A stretch of DNA of 64,000 bases from Paenibacillus faecalis (GTDB taxonomy: Bacteria > Bacillota > Bacilli > Paenibacillales > Paenibacillaceae). Shown one piece after another: positions 35,595 to 43,892 of this stretch (the first letter of the stretch is position 1; every line of letters begins with the position of its first letter). Location: the NCBI RefSeq assembly GCF_900289175.1, contig NZ_LT985747.1, positions 4,180,269-4,244,268 on the forward strand, given 5' to 3'. The translations under genes and the position numbers were made by a program. Below the pieces are notes generated by a model that was not told the DNA's origin, did not search any database, and worked only from the letters and a program-made list of their open reading frames with translations.

Positions 35595-35789
35595 TATTTT
35601 ATTGTATTCGCCCTTCTAATGATCGTCAAGAGTCAAGGGATACAATTTCACCTGGAACGCTGGTGACCTGCCAGCTACATCATACATTCACAAACAGATT
35701 TTGCGTCGGTTTCTTTTCTTTTGAGATGAATTCCCACGAATTAATGAAAGAGAACGAAGCGATTTAAGAAAGGTTGTGGTTGCCTTTGT

Positions 35790-35827
35790 CCCCGAATTTC
35801 CTCCGTAAGAATTACACAAAATTCGGG
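35790..35827. repeat. 10-bp perfect inverted repeat of unknown role
   Basis: CCCCGAATTT (35790-35799) pairs with AAATTCGGGG (35818-35827) around an 18-base loop. No T-run follows on either strand, so its role as a terminator is doubtful. Confidence 0.4.
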
Positions 35828-35876
35828 GGCAAAAGCGATTGGAGAAATAGGCATGTGGAGCGTCCTCTGCAACTAG

Positions 35877-35905
35877 AAAGGGGGCTTTCATTCAATGGCC
35901 CCTTT
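35877..35905 (-). terminator. Weak terminator after the FtsW-like gene
   Basis: AAAGGGG at the left pairs with CCCCTTT at the right, with a further G-C pair inside. The reverse-strand tail is CCCTTTCTAG, a poor T-run. Confidence 0.45.
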
Positions 35906-35925
35906 AAGATATCCCTGCTTCCACG

Positions 35926-37236
35926 TTAATGAACGACTGCATTCCTGCGCGGAACCATATTTTTACGCCGATACATCGACAACAGCATTCCCACAGCAGC
36001 AAAATAAAAAAATTGCGACCAGCCACCATAAGCCATAAATGGTAAAGATACGCTTGTAATAGGAACGATACCGAACGCCATTAGAATCGGCCACAGCATA
36101 AAGAAACCGAAAATGACCATGAACGCAAGCGTCAGTCTTTTGGCATAAAGATCATGCCGTGAAGTAGACATGCGCCACAATTCAATCAGAAACAGCAGAA
36201 CCAGCAAAACGATCACAATCGCTGCACCCCAGCCGAAGCAGTAGATAAGGTATGGAAAAAGCGAATCACTTAAGATGTATGGCAAGGTTTTGTGGGTTGC
36301 AGCAAATCCATGACCAGTCCAGCCTGCCGATCGGATCGCCTCCATCGTCTGGATCAATTGAAAATTGCTCTCACTCGTAGGATTAAAAAACGCAGCTATT
36401 CGGTGCCTTACTTGTTCCATCTGGAACATCATAAAAGTAAACACAGCCAGGGTTGGCATACCAAAGAGAAGCATATGCTTCATCTTTTTCGTTGATTGCC
36501 AGGTTAACACCAGATAACCGATAATATAAATCAGACCGTAATTCATCGAGCGGCCAAAAATAAATAAAAGAATCGGAACTACGCCCCGAAATAGCATCCG
36601 GTAAACATGATCTAACATTCCGTCCCGCTCGTCTTGCTGAGAGAAATTCAATCCTGCCAATGCGATGAGCAAAAGAAAGACGGAAAGTTCCATCATGTTA
36701 ATGTACATGAACCCCAAGGAAATATATAATTTTGCTCCATTCAATGTATCCCCCGCCCACAGAGTATAAGCCATAAGAGCCAGGGTCACAGAAAAGATCA
36801 CTTCAGAATACTTCCGAATTTTCCGGTAATCTAAAAAATAAAATCCTATAAGAACCAAAAGTCCCATGACAATGTAAATCGCTTTTTTAATAGATAAACC
36901 AGAGGTGTATGTCAGCGGTTCAGAATATTCCACATTGAGCACCCCGAATAAGCCAATCAGAGACATCAGCACAATCATGATACTCATCCTCCAATTCAGC
37001 AAAGGCCGATGCGCCTGATGAAGGCTCCGCCCGATCACCGACGCAGATCCCATCTGCTTGACGGCTTCCTGAATCGCTGATTCTTCCGTATAACCTTCCA
37101 TCTGAAGGCTCTCCGCTCGTTCCACGATATGCCCGCTGATCTCCTCCCGGATTTCGGGATGAAGTTCCTTCGCCCGAACATGCCTGCAAATGCTGTCCAG
37201 AAATTCCTTCACTGCCTTATTGTTTTCTAACATCAC
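35926..37236 (-). CDS. FtsW/RodA/SpoVE-family membrane protein with N-terminal PadR-associated prefix domain
   Basis: 436 residues. The start is GTG at 37236 (nine bases after GGAGG) or the adjacent ATG. Residues 1-75 are a soluble helical domain (HPEIREEISGHIVERAES, then GYTEESAIQEAVKQMG) of the type found before permeases linked to PadR regulators (HAAS-like). About ten hydrophobic helices follow. The late segment with TSVSLPFMAYGGWSQ matches the FtsW/RodA signature (normally SxGGSS), and the loop with THKTLPYILSDS corresponds to the catalytic-region loop. Family members polymerise peptidoglycan glycan strands. This one is cotranscribed with a PadR regulator and not with a transpeptidase, so a conditional or envelope-stress role is suggested (inference). 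Confidence 0.82.
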   Translation of the reverse strand: MMLENNKAVKEFLDSICRHVRAKELHPEIREEISGHIVERAESLQMEGYTEESAIQEAVKQMGSASVIGRSLHQAHRPLLNWRMSIMIVLMSLIGLFGVLNVEYSEPLTYTSGLSIKKAIYIVMGLLVLIGFYFLDYRKIRKYSEVIFSVTLALMAYTLWAGDTLNGAKLYISLGFMYINMMELSVFLLLIALAGLNFSQQDERDGMLDHVYRMLFRGVVPILLFIFGRSMNYGLIYIIGYLVLTWQSTKKMKHMLLFGMPTLAVFTFMMFQMEQVRHRIAAFFNPTSESNFQLIQTMEAIRSAGWTGHGFAATHKTLPYILSDSLFPYLIYCFGWGAAIVIVLLVLLFLIELWRMSTSRHDLYAKRLTLAFMVIFGFFMLWPILMAFGIVPITSVSLPFMAYGGWSQFFYFAAVGMLLSMYRRKNMVPRRNAVVH

Positions 37237-37237
37237 G

Positions 37238-37567
37238 CTACTTCACCTCCCCGATAACCGTATCTACCGCCGTTCGAAACCGCACCCATTCCCGGGTCTT
37301 TTCTATTAATTGCTCCCGTCCACGATCTGTAATCCGGTAATATTTCCGTTTGCGTCCATCATACTGACTCCAGTATGATTCCAGCCAGCCCTCTGCCTCA
37401 AGTGTATGTAAAATAGGATACAATGTCCCTTCCTTCATCAAGAACACACCGTCCGAGCATTGTTCGATCTCCTTAATCAACTCGTAACCGTACATTTCTT
37501 TCCTGCTCAGGACGGTAAGCAATAAAATAACGGTGCTCCCTTTAAGCAGCTCTTTATTAATCGTCAA
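37238..37567 (-). CDS. PadR-family transcriptional regulator
   Basis: 109 residues. The winged helix-turn-helix of PadR is clear: ILLLTVLSRKEMYGYELIKEIEQ near 14-36, the KEGTLYPILHTLEAEGWL wing-preceding helix near 45-62, and the KRKYYRITDRGREQL wing near 73-87. It ends one base before the start of the FtsW-like gene, so the two are translationally linked. Such pairs usually have PadR repressing the operon. The inverted repeat at 37590-37610 just upstream is a candidate operator. Confidence 0.9.
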   Translation of the reverse strand: MTINKELLKGSTVILLLTVLSRKEMYGYELIKEIEQCSDGVFLMKEGTLYPILHTLEAEGWLESYWSQYDGRKRKYYRITDRGREQLIEKTREWVRFRTAVDTVIGEVK

Positions 37568-37589
37568 TGTCGTTTCACTCCCCTGCCAA

Positions 37590-37610
37590 TATACATCGTA
37601 AATCTATGTA
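37590..37610 (-). promoter_or_regulatory. Candidate PadR operator
   Basis: ATACAT (37590-37595) and ATGTAT (37605-37610) form a perfect inverted repeat with a 9-base spacer. It lies about 25 bases upstream of the PadR start, with a further partial repeat to its right. Confidence 0.5.
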
Positions 37611-37737
37611 TCGTTAATCTAGGTATATAATAATACTTTCTTTTCCAACTTTCAATCTTTAAGATTAACCTAACTAAATTGTATTTTTTTAACTTACACT
37701 CTAAAATAAGAGAATCATATCAACAAAGGAGAACAAT

Positions 37738-38025
37738 ATGTATTTTCGGAAAATAGCGGTTTTCGCCCTGCTGTTGATGTTCCTGGCTAGTGTATTTCCC
37801 CTACAAGTATCCGGAAGTGAAGAACGTGTCCTGGACCGCGAAACCTCCGACAGACTACGAGAGACATATGACCTGGAAATACCCGACTCTTCTTCCTCTC
37901 CTATGTTTGAAGGCGACTGGGGAACGAGCAATCCTGCCGGGCTCGCTCTTGATCTTGTTTACACCGCTCTATACCCACTTCCCTCCATTGTCCAAAAGAT
38001 TGTCTATTTTCATTCTGTAAAATAG
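37738..38025 (+). CDS. Small secreted protein of unknown function
   Basis: 95 residues from the ATG at 37738 after AAAGGAGAAC. Residues 1-26 are a signal peptide (basic start, hydrophobic core, Val-Ser-Gly end). The mature part of about 70 residues has an acidic first half with Arg (SEERVLDRETSDRLRETYDLEIPDS) and a more hydrophobic end with LALDLVYTALYPLPSIVQKIVYF, which could insert in or bind a membrane. There are no Cys residues. It is divergent from the PadR/FtsW-like operon. I do not recognise it. Confidence 0.6.
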   Translation: MYFRKIAVFALLLMFLASVFPLQVSGSEERVLDRETSDRLRETYDLEIPDSSSSPMFEGDWGTSNPAGLALDLVYTALYPLPSIVQKIVYFHSVK

Positions 38026-38049
38026 TTCAACGCAACAAATTGACATAGC

Positions 38050-38070
38050 AAAAAGAGGGCCTAGGCCCTC
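38050..38070 (-). terminator. Terminator of the LysE/AraC operon
   Basis: GAGGGCCTAGGCCCTC (38055-38070) is a perfect palindrome. The A-run at 38050-38054 gives a T-tail on the reverse strand directly after the AraC gene. Confidence 0.8.
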
Positions 38071-38072
38071 TC

Positions 38073-38852
38073 TTACTTCCTTAAGTGAGACATATAATCA
38101 TAAGCTGTCGTTCCGTACACATTTTTGAAGTGACGATTCAAATGAGCCAGATCGGTAAAGCCGCACTGGGTAACGGCCGCGTACACATCCCGGCTCCGTT
38201 CGATTAACTGCTTCGCATGCTCCACCTTACAGTTCAAATAGTATTGATAAGGCGAAATCCCCACGTTCGCTTTAAAAGAACGAATGAATTGATACTTGGA
38301 CATACCGAAGCGGCTGCTTAATTCATCCAAACGCAATACTTGATCAAGATGACCATGTATCATTTCCTTGGCTTTTCTTGTGAACACCGTGTCTATTTTT
38401 CCAGTTCGACTGAATAGATCCTCTGAAAAATTGCCGGCAACGTCGAGCAGCAGCTCGCTGCATAAAGCCTCCGGCATATCGTTAAATATCGCCTTGGTTA
38501 GATTCAGAATCCTCTTCTCTAATTTGGGATCATATACAATGGGCGTATTGAAACGAACCATATCTTTTTTCTGAATCAATTCCAAAAAATGATCAGGATG
38601 AACATAGATCATCACATAATCTATTCCTGTTTTTTCCTGAGACCAGCCATCATGATTCTGCTCCGGATGGAACAACATCACACCGCTTTCGTGAGAGACC
38701 TGCTGACTGCCGTCCAGCTCATACTTTTGAATTCCGCGCAAGGTTACACCCAGGGCATATTCCTCATGACAGTGCATTTTATATTTAAAATCGGTCATCC
38801 TTGCAGACAGCGCAGTAATCCCTGCCGATTTTTTATATATAAAGCGCTCCAT
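38073..38852 (-). CDS. AraC-family transcriptional regulator
   Basis: 259 residues. The N-terminal cupin-like sensor (about 20-90, with MHCHEEYALGV and FHPEQNHDG) is followed by two helix-turn-helix motifs at about 165-255 (LRLDELSSRFGMSKYQFIRSFKANVGISPYQYY by position, then VAAVTQCGF-type second motif). It starts nine bases after the LysE-family gene, so it is cotranscribed and probably controls it, in response to an amino acid or similar compound. This pairing of AraC (cupin type) with a LysE exporter is common. Confidence 0.88.
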   Translation of the reverse strand: MERFIYKKSAGITALSARMTDFKYKMHCHEEYALGVTLRGIQKYELDGSQQVSHESGVMLFHPEQNHDGWSQEKTGIDYVMIYVHPDHFLELIQKKDMVRFNTPIVYDPKLEKRILNLTKAIFNDMPEALCSELLLDVAGNFSEDLFSRTGKIDTVFTRKAKEMIHGHLDQVLRLDELSSRFGMSKYQFIRSFKANVGISPYQYYLNCKVEHAKQLIERSRDVYAAVTQCGFTDLAHLNRHFKNVYGTTAYDYMSHLRK

Positions 38853-38861
38853 CCTTCATTT

Positions 38862-39458
38862 TCACCCCTTTATGAGATCCGTAATACCGGAAACGCTAAT
38901 TGCCGAATAAACGAGCAGCAACGCGAGTATCGTTTGGCTTGCCTTTTGATATTTTTGCATAATTCCTTGAAAAAGGGTACCGCACACCGCCCAGGTCAAA
39001 TAAGCGGCCACCCCAATTAACGTCACAATAACAACAAATACGGACAATACAGGTCCCGATTTATAATATGGCATTACAAAACTTGGAATGACGGTTAATG
39101 TAAATACAACAACCTTTGGATTTAAAAACTGCGTTAGAAAACCGGACGTGAACGATGTTGCTTGATTAGAGGCATTTTCAGATACGTCCATCCTGTAAAT
39201 TTGATACGCCAGATACAGCATAAACAAGCTGCCCGCGATCTGCATGAATGCTAAAATAGCCGGCATACTGGAACCTAGTACGCTATTCAGAAAAACCGAA
39301 GCGGCAATTAACAGGAAAAAAGCAAGTGATGCCCCGGCAATATATCGTAATGCTTTTTTCATGCCCTCGTTCTGAACCGCCGCCAGAATGACGATGTTGG
39401 ACGGACCGGGTGTGAACGCGACCACAAAACAATAAATAAAAAAGGAAGAAAAATTCAT
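38862..39458 (-). CDS. LysE/RhtB-family exporter
   Basis: 198 residues with six hydrophobic helices. The N-terminal FTPGPSNIVILAAVQNEG segment (about 15-32) is the LysE-family signature, and FLTQFLNPKVVVF near 106-118 is the second conserved region. Start at 39458 after AAGGAGAG. The family exports amino acids or related small molecules by proton exchange. It is the first gene of the pair with the AraC regulator at 38073-38852. The cargo is not known. Confidence 0.9.
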   Translation of the reverse strand: MNFSSFFIYCFVVAFTPGPSNIVILAAVQNEGMKKALRYIAGASLAFFLLIAASVFLNSVLGSSMPAILAFMQIAGSLFMLYLAYQIYRMDVSENASNQATSFTSGFLTQFLNPKVVVFTLTVIPSFVMPYYKSGPVLSVFVVIVTLIGVAAYLTWAVCGTLFQGIMQKYQKASQTILALLLVYSAISVSGITDLIKG

Positions 39459-39539
39459 GATAGCAAGCTCTCCTTACAAAGGAATTACCCTTGCATTATA
39501 GAGCTTTTGGCTAATGGCAGAATAGTACATTATTGCAGC

Positions 39540-39566
39540 AAAAAAACCCGCAGTGCCGGGGCTGCG
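39540..39566 (-). terminator. Terminator of the MATE gene
   Basis: CCGCAG (39547-39552) pairs with CTGCGG (39561-39566). The A-run just left gives the reverse-strand T-tail. Confidence 0.75.
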
Positions 39567-39597
39567 GATTTCATTGTAACTCTTTTGTTTGATCACG

Positions 39598-40998
39598 TTA
39601 TATAAGCTTATGCGCAAACCACTTCTTCCCGCGAAAACGCCACAGAAAGATTGCACCGCGCACGCCCCATTCACAGTTCATCGCCAGCCAAACTCCAAGA
39701 ATGCCAATGCCAAGGACAATGCCCAGAATATATCCAAGCACTACCCGGAACAGCCACATCGTCAACATCGACGTGATCGAAGTGAACCGAGAGTCGCCCG
39801 CCGCCCGAAGCGCGGATGGAAGAATGAAGCTGATGGGCCATAATGGAATCTGTACGATACAATTGATCAGAAGGAGCAAGAAGATATCATCCACAATTTC
39901 AGCAGGTGGATCGAACAAACCGACCAGCGGCCGGAAAAACGGTAATAGAATCAAGCCACTTACTACCAAAGTGCAAGAGCCCAGCACAAGAAAAGACTTG
40001 ATAAACTTGCGAGCATCTGCAATATTCCCTCGTCCAATGCATTGTCCGACAACCGTTACCACGGTGAGAGACAGGGCGCTGGCCGGGATTTGAAGCACTC
40101 CGGCAAGAGATTGGCCGATGGCGTTGGTCGCGATAGCATAGGTGCCCAAACTGACAATGAACACCTGAGTTAATATTTTTCCGCCGTTAAAAAACATCTG
40201 CTCCGCCGCAAACGGAAGTCCGATGAACATGATCTTGCGCAGCATGGATAACGGAATTTGAAATAAATCGCGTACCCGCAGATGCAATGTAGCATCCACT
40301 TTAAATAAATAGTACAGGGCGCAAACAGCCCCCCCATAACGAGCGATGTTCACGGAGATCGCCATCCCCGTCACACCCATCTCTAAAATATTTATAAATA
40401 CGACGTTCATTAAAACGTATAGTAAGTTCATGATCATCGATAGAATGAGCGATGCCCGTGTTTTTCCGATCCCGCGAAGTGCACCGCATACCGCTTGAAC
40501 AATCGCTATACCTACGTATGAAGCACTGCTTCCGATCAAATAAACCCTCGCACTGTCCAGCACTTCCGGCGAGGCTGATCCAAACAGCACACTAAGCACT
40601 GGATTATGAAGCCCCATAATCAGAAGGCCAATCCCAAAAGCGATCAAAGCTACCGAAGTGACCGTACTGGCAGAAGCCCGGGAAACCATCAGGTCATTGC
40701 CGCTGCCTTTATACTGAGCCACTACAACCGTACCCCCGGTCGCTACAGCTACAAACACATTGATCAAAAAAATGTTGAGCGAATCGACCATGTTAACCGC
40801 ACTGACCGCCGCCACCCCCGACGAGCTGATCATAGCCGTATTTACCAAATTAAGTCCGATAATAAAGGCCTGGTCGATCAGAATCGGAAAAAACAAAGCA
40901 AAAATCTGCCGGTAATCCATCGATTCTCCGGAAAAATATTGATTCAAAATGCCATTCATCTGCATTTGCATTCGTCTACGAAGTGGATTCAACGTCAT
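39598..40998 (-). CDS. MATE-family efflux transporter
   Basis: About 466 residues from the ATG at 40998. The frame continues to an ATG at 41094, and further ATGs lie at 40971-40959. None has a strong ribosome binding site, so the start is uncertain. About 12 hydrophobic helices in two MatE repeats are visible: PILIDQAFIIGLNLVNTAMIS at the start of the first, and GLPFAAEQMFFNGGKI at the start of the second. The C-terminus is basic. It exchanges sodium or protons for drugs or metabolites. It stands alone between two terminators. Confidence 0.88.
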   Translation of the reverse strand: MTLNPLRRRMQMQMNGILNQYFSGESMDYRQIFALFFPILIDQAFIIGLNLVNTAMISSSGVAAVSAVNMVDSLNIFLINVFVAVATGGTVVVAQYKGSGNDLMVSRASASTVTSVALIAFGIGLLIMGLHNPVLSVLFGSASPEVLDSARVYLIGSSASYVGIAIVQAVCGALRGIGKTRASLILSMIMNLLYVLMNVVFINILEMGVTGMAISVNIARYGGAVCALYYLFKVDATLHLRVRDLFQIPLSMLRKIMFIGLPFAAEQMFFNGGKILTQVFIVSLGTYAIATNAIGQSLAGVLQIPASALSLTVVTVVGQCIGRGNIADARKFIKSFLVLGSCTLVVSGLILLPFFRPLVGLFDPPAEIVDDIFLLLLINCIVQIPLWPISFILPSALRAAGDSRFTSITSMLTMWLFRVVLGYILGIVLGIGILGVWLAMNCEWGVRGAIFLWRFRGKKWFAHKLI

Positions 40999-41109
40999 CA
41001 CATTCTTTTCGTTTATATCAGGTAAAAACGCTTGGCTGACCTTATGATACGACGTATATATTTGAAAAAACTCTTCATCTGAAGAGCTTTTCATAAGACT
41101 ACATAAAAT

Positions 41110-41132
41110 GAAAAACCGGAACAGTTCCGGTT
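41110..41132 (-). terminator. Terminator of the FAD monooxygenase gene
   Basis: AACCGGAAC (41114-41122) and GTTCCGGTT (41124-41132) form a tight hairpin with an A/T-run on the left that gives the reverse-strand T-tail. Confidence 0.85.
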
Positions 41133-41237
41133 AATTTTAATATTTCTACATAAGCATATTTACCCAGTGTTGATTGGAGGATATCACTGTACCCGAAATC
41201 TGTCAATGAGCAAAGGCATGTATCCCGAAGGTATCCA

Positions 41238-42374
41238 TTAATAATGAAATTTATATAAATCCTGAACTCGATTTTGGGATATGGATTTTGGAGTATGCCT
41301 CATGATCCAGTTTCTGCCTGCGGTCAGGATGCTACTTTCAGACTGGGCTATTTTTCCGAGCATCCAGGATAGATTCGATATTTTGACTGCCCTCTTTCTT
41401 CGACGGATATCGTATTGTACAAAAGCTTCATGAATATCGCTGTACTGCTCGATACAATCAGCAAGGACCCGAGCATCTTCAATCGCTTGGCAGGCTCCTT
41501 GACCTACATTAGGTGTGATGGCATGAGCTGCATCTCCGATAAATACGATACGTTTCTCATAAAAACGTTTCAAAGGTACGATATCCGCTATATCACGGTG
41601 AATGATTTGATGCGGCTCTGTCTTTTTCAACAGACCAGGGATCGGCATATGATAATCCTCGAAAATAGGAAGTAAATCCTGCGCTGTAAAATTAGCATAG
41701 CGGGCTTCATTCGGCGGAGCGTTCACCAATGCATACCAATACACTTGATGATGTGGCAGCGGCACAATGCCAAAACGGCCTTTCGTTCCCCACGTCTCGA
41801 TAAAATGTTCCGACAACCCCGGAAGACCATCGGAAGAGACGACACCTCGCCAGCAGGTATATCCGGCATAACGATAAATATCTTTCGTCAAGAGTTGCTT
41901 TCGTACACCGGAGTGAATACCATCAGCGGCGACCAATATGCTTCCCTCAGCTATACTGCCATCCGCAAAATGGACCCGTACACCATGGTCATCTTGCTGG
42001 ATCACTCGGCATTCTTTCCCCCACTCCACTGTCCCGGGGTGAAGCGCCGAAAGCAATAAATGATGCAGATCCTTCCGGTGGATCGAATACATCTTCTGAG
42101 AGCCGGAAGGGACCGTTAACTTGGTCAGCATTTCCCCTTTTTCAGACAACAGATGAAAACTCTCGCTTGCCTTTCCGGCACGGATGATCTGAGCGGCAAT
42201 GCCATAGGGTTCAAGAGCCTGAAGTGCATTGGGAGCTATAATGATGCCGGCGCCTGCTACGGTTGGTTCAGGACTTCTCTCGTATACCTTTACTTGTATC
42301 CCCAAGTGTTGAAATGCGATAGCCGCACACAGACCTGCGATTCCTCCGCCAACGATAACAATGTTATTGTTCAT
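41238..42374 (-). CDS. FAD-dependent monooxygenase (salicylate hydroxylase-like class A)
   Basis: 378 residues. Residues 4-35 form the FAD Rossmann fold (VGGGIAGL, then E at the end of the second strand). The DG-type motif is VAADGIHSGVR near 145-155. FIGDAAHAITPNVGQGACQAIEDA near 280-303 is the second FAD-binding motif of class A hydroxylases. The C-terminus is basic. It oxidises a small, possibly aromatic, substrate with NAD(P)H and oxygen. It starts 11 bases after the TetR gene and is probably repressed by it, a typical inducible detoxification pair. Confidence 0.9.
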   Translation of the reverse strand: MNNNIVIVGGGIAGLCAAIAFQHLGIQVKVYERSPEPTVAGAGIIIAPNALQALEPYGIAAQIIRAGKASESFHLLSEKGEMLTKLTVPSGSQKMYSIHRKDLHHLLLSALHPGTVEWGKECRVIQQDDHGVRVHFADGSIAEGSILVAADGIHSGVRKQLLTKDIYRYAGYTCWRGVVSSDGLPGLSEHFIETWGTKGRFGIVPLPHHQVYWYALVNAPPNEARYANFTAQDLLPIFEDYHMPIPGLLKKTEPHQIIHRDIADIVPLKRFYEKRIVFIGDAAHAITPNVGQGACQAIEDARVLADCIEQYSDIHEAFVQYDIRRRKRAVKISNLSWMLGKIAQSESSILTAGRNWIMRHTPKSISQNRVQDLYKFHY

Positions 42375-42385
42375 TCTCTGTCCTC

Positions 42386-42979
42386 CTAAACGTGATTAAT
42401 GCCTTCCCAAACCACATCCAATTGCTCTTCAAGGATCTCATCGATCCTCTTATCGCCGGAATGCAGCAGCGACCAAGACAACATCGTATGAAAATAAACA
42501 CCTACAATCGTCGAAGCGATGACATTTGCATCCCGGGTCGTGTGCAGCTTCCCGCTCTTTTTCGCACGATCAATCATAGAGGCCAGACTTTGTTTCAACT
42601 GAAGAACGCTCTTTGACTCCTTCTCGACAAGATAAGCCGATCTAATCAGTTCAAAGATGGCAAGCTTGATCAGTTCACCATTCTCTGTAAACCGCAGCAG
42701 CAAATCATGCAGCACCCGACCGATGTACTCTCTGGGATGCTGCTCAAGCTCTTGATGCTCCTTCATACTTTGATGCATAAGCTCAAGCTGAGACTCACCC
42801 AAATACAACAGAATTTCTTCTTTTTTCGAAAAATAATTAAAAAATGTTCCTTTCGCAATCCCGCAACTCGAAGCGATTTCTTGAACAGTCACATGATCAT
42901 ATCCTTTTTCCTTAAACAGCTTGATAGCCTGTAAAAAGATCAGCTCTTTCGTTTCCTTTTTTCGAGCTTCCCGTAACAT
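42386..42979 (-). CDS. TetR-family regulator
   Basis: 197 residues. The helix-turn-helix (about 27-50: VTVQEIASSCGIAKGTFFNYF) is typical. The remainder is an all-helical ligand and dimer domain. A strong GGAGGTGG ribosome binding site precedes the ATG at 42979. A large inverted repeat and a near-consensus promoter immediately upstream indicate autorepression and repression of the cotranscribed monooxygenase. The inducer is unknown. Confidence 0.9.
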   Translation of the reverse strand: MLREARKKETKELIFLQAIKLFKEKGYDHVTVQEIASSCGIAKGTFFNYFSKKEEILLYLGESQLELMHQSMKEHQELEQHPREYIGRVLHDLLLRFTENGELIKLAIFELIRSAYLVEKESKSVLQLKQSLASMIDRAKKSGKLHTTRDANVIASTIVGVYFHTMLSWSLLHSGDKRIDEILEEQLDVVWEGINHV

Positions 42980-42996
42980 AATCCACCTCCATTAAA

Positions 42997-43056
42997 AATG
43001 ACCTTGGTCATTTTTCGACCAAGGTCATTGTAATTTATTTCCTATCATTTTGTCAA
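42997..43056 (-). promoter_or_regulatory. TetR operator overlapping the start of a sigma-A promoter
   Basis: On the reverse strand TTGACA (43056-43051) and TACAAT (43032-43027) are 18 bases apart. AATGACCTTGGTC (42997-43009) and GACCAAGGTCATT (43017-43029) form a perfect 13-bp inverted repeat. Each half also contains the near-palindrome TGACC-AA/TT-GGTCA. The repeat covers the -10 element and transcription start, ideal for repression. Confidence 0.8.
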
Positions 43057-43096
43057 TTAAAAACAATTATGGATTTTAAAATTTAATTCAACTTAA

Positions 43097-43120
43097 AAAG
43101 GACATCACAAGATGTCCTTT
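43097..43120 (-). terminator. Terminator of the SLH/ankyrin operon
   Basis: AAAGGACATC (43097-43106) pairs with GATGTCCTTT (43111-43120), with A residues to the left giving the reverse-strand T-tail. Confidence 0.88.
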
Positions 43121-43138
43121 GGAAAATCAGTATCCGGT

Positions 43139-43888
43139 TTACTTCCCGCCTGCCTTCAACAGGATTTGCTCTATTTCTTTAAAGCCCTTATTTCGTGCAT
43201 GCTGGAGTGGTGTAACGCCGTCCCGGTCGGCAATATTCACATCAGCTCCATGATCAATCAGTATTTGTATCGTCTGCTGCTGCTTTTCACCGCCATCGTT
43301 CAAAATAACCGCTTCCATTAATGCTGTCCAACCCAGATTGTTGACATGGTTCACATCGATCTCTGTACGTGTAAGCAGCTCTTTCACGACCTCTACATAA
43401 CCATGCTCCGAGGCAGGAATTAAAGCCGTTCCACCATACCGATTCGTTATTTTAGGGTCTGCTCCTGCATCGATCGTAAGCTTCAATATTTCCAAATACC
43501 CTTCAGCTCCCGCATACAGAAAAGGGCTATCCTTGATGTTATCCTGAATGTTCACGTCTGCGCCCGCATCGATAAGAACCTCTGCTGTTGCGACATCATT
43601 ATTACGGGTAGCGATCAAAAGCGGCGTCTGCCCCTTGGCATCCTGTGCATCAATGTCCACTCCCTTTTGAATGATATTCACGACAGCATCTGTATCTTTT
43701 TCCGTTACGGCCTGAAATAGTTGTTCTGTCAAAGCGCTCTCCTCCTTAACAGGTTTACTCGTCTCTACAGTCTCTACAGCATCACTTGCACCACCTGAAA
43801 AACAGCCTTGAATGAAAAACACGAAGCTTAACATAAGTGTATGCCACTTCATCAGAAGCCCCACATCCTTTAAGAAATAATACCACAT
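43139..43888 (-). CDS. Ankyrin-repeat lipoprotein
   Basis: 249 residues from the ATG at 43888, whose AGGGAG site overlaps the end of the SLH gene. An ATG at 43852 is the alternative. A hydrophobic segment ends in FIQGC (Cys 29), a somewhat atypical lipobox. A Glu/Lys/Val linker is followed by about six ankyrin repeats (about 65-245), recognisable by GQTPLLIATRNN, GYLEILKLTIDAGADP, GYVEVVKELL, GWTALMEAV and GVTPLQHARNKG. A protein-binding lipoprotein on the outer membrane face is predicted. Translation appears coupled to the SLH protein at 43893, a possible partner. Confidence 0.85.
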   Translation of the reverse strand: MWYYFLKDVGLLMKWHTLMLSFVFFIQGCFSGGASDAVETVETSKPVKEESALTEQLFQAVTEKDTDAVVNIIQKGVDIDAQDAKGQTPLLIATRNNDVATAEVLIDAGADVNIQDNIKDSPFLYAGAEGYLEILKLTIDAGADPKITNRYGGTALIPASEHGYVEVVKELLTRTEIDVNHVNNLGWTALMEAVILNDGGEKQQQTIQILIDHGADVNIADRDGVTPLQHARNKGFKEIEQILLKAGGK

Positions 43889-43892
43889 ACAG

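Larger units (their letters stand above)
35413..35925. other. Intergenic region upstream of the amylopullulanase gene
   Basis: About 510 bases holding two cre-like sites, an ATGACAT/ATGTCAT inverted repeat, a 10-bp perfect inverted repeat (35790-35827) and a weak terminator hairpin near the end of the FtsW-like gene. The short frame at 35688-35891 has no ribosome binding site and is not accepted. Confidence 0.6.

Noticed and set aside
35688-35891. 67-codon reverse-strand frame
   Set aside because: No ribosome binding site, crosses inverted repeats and lacks protein-like features.
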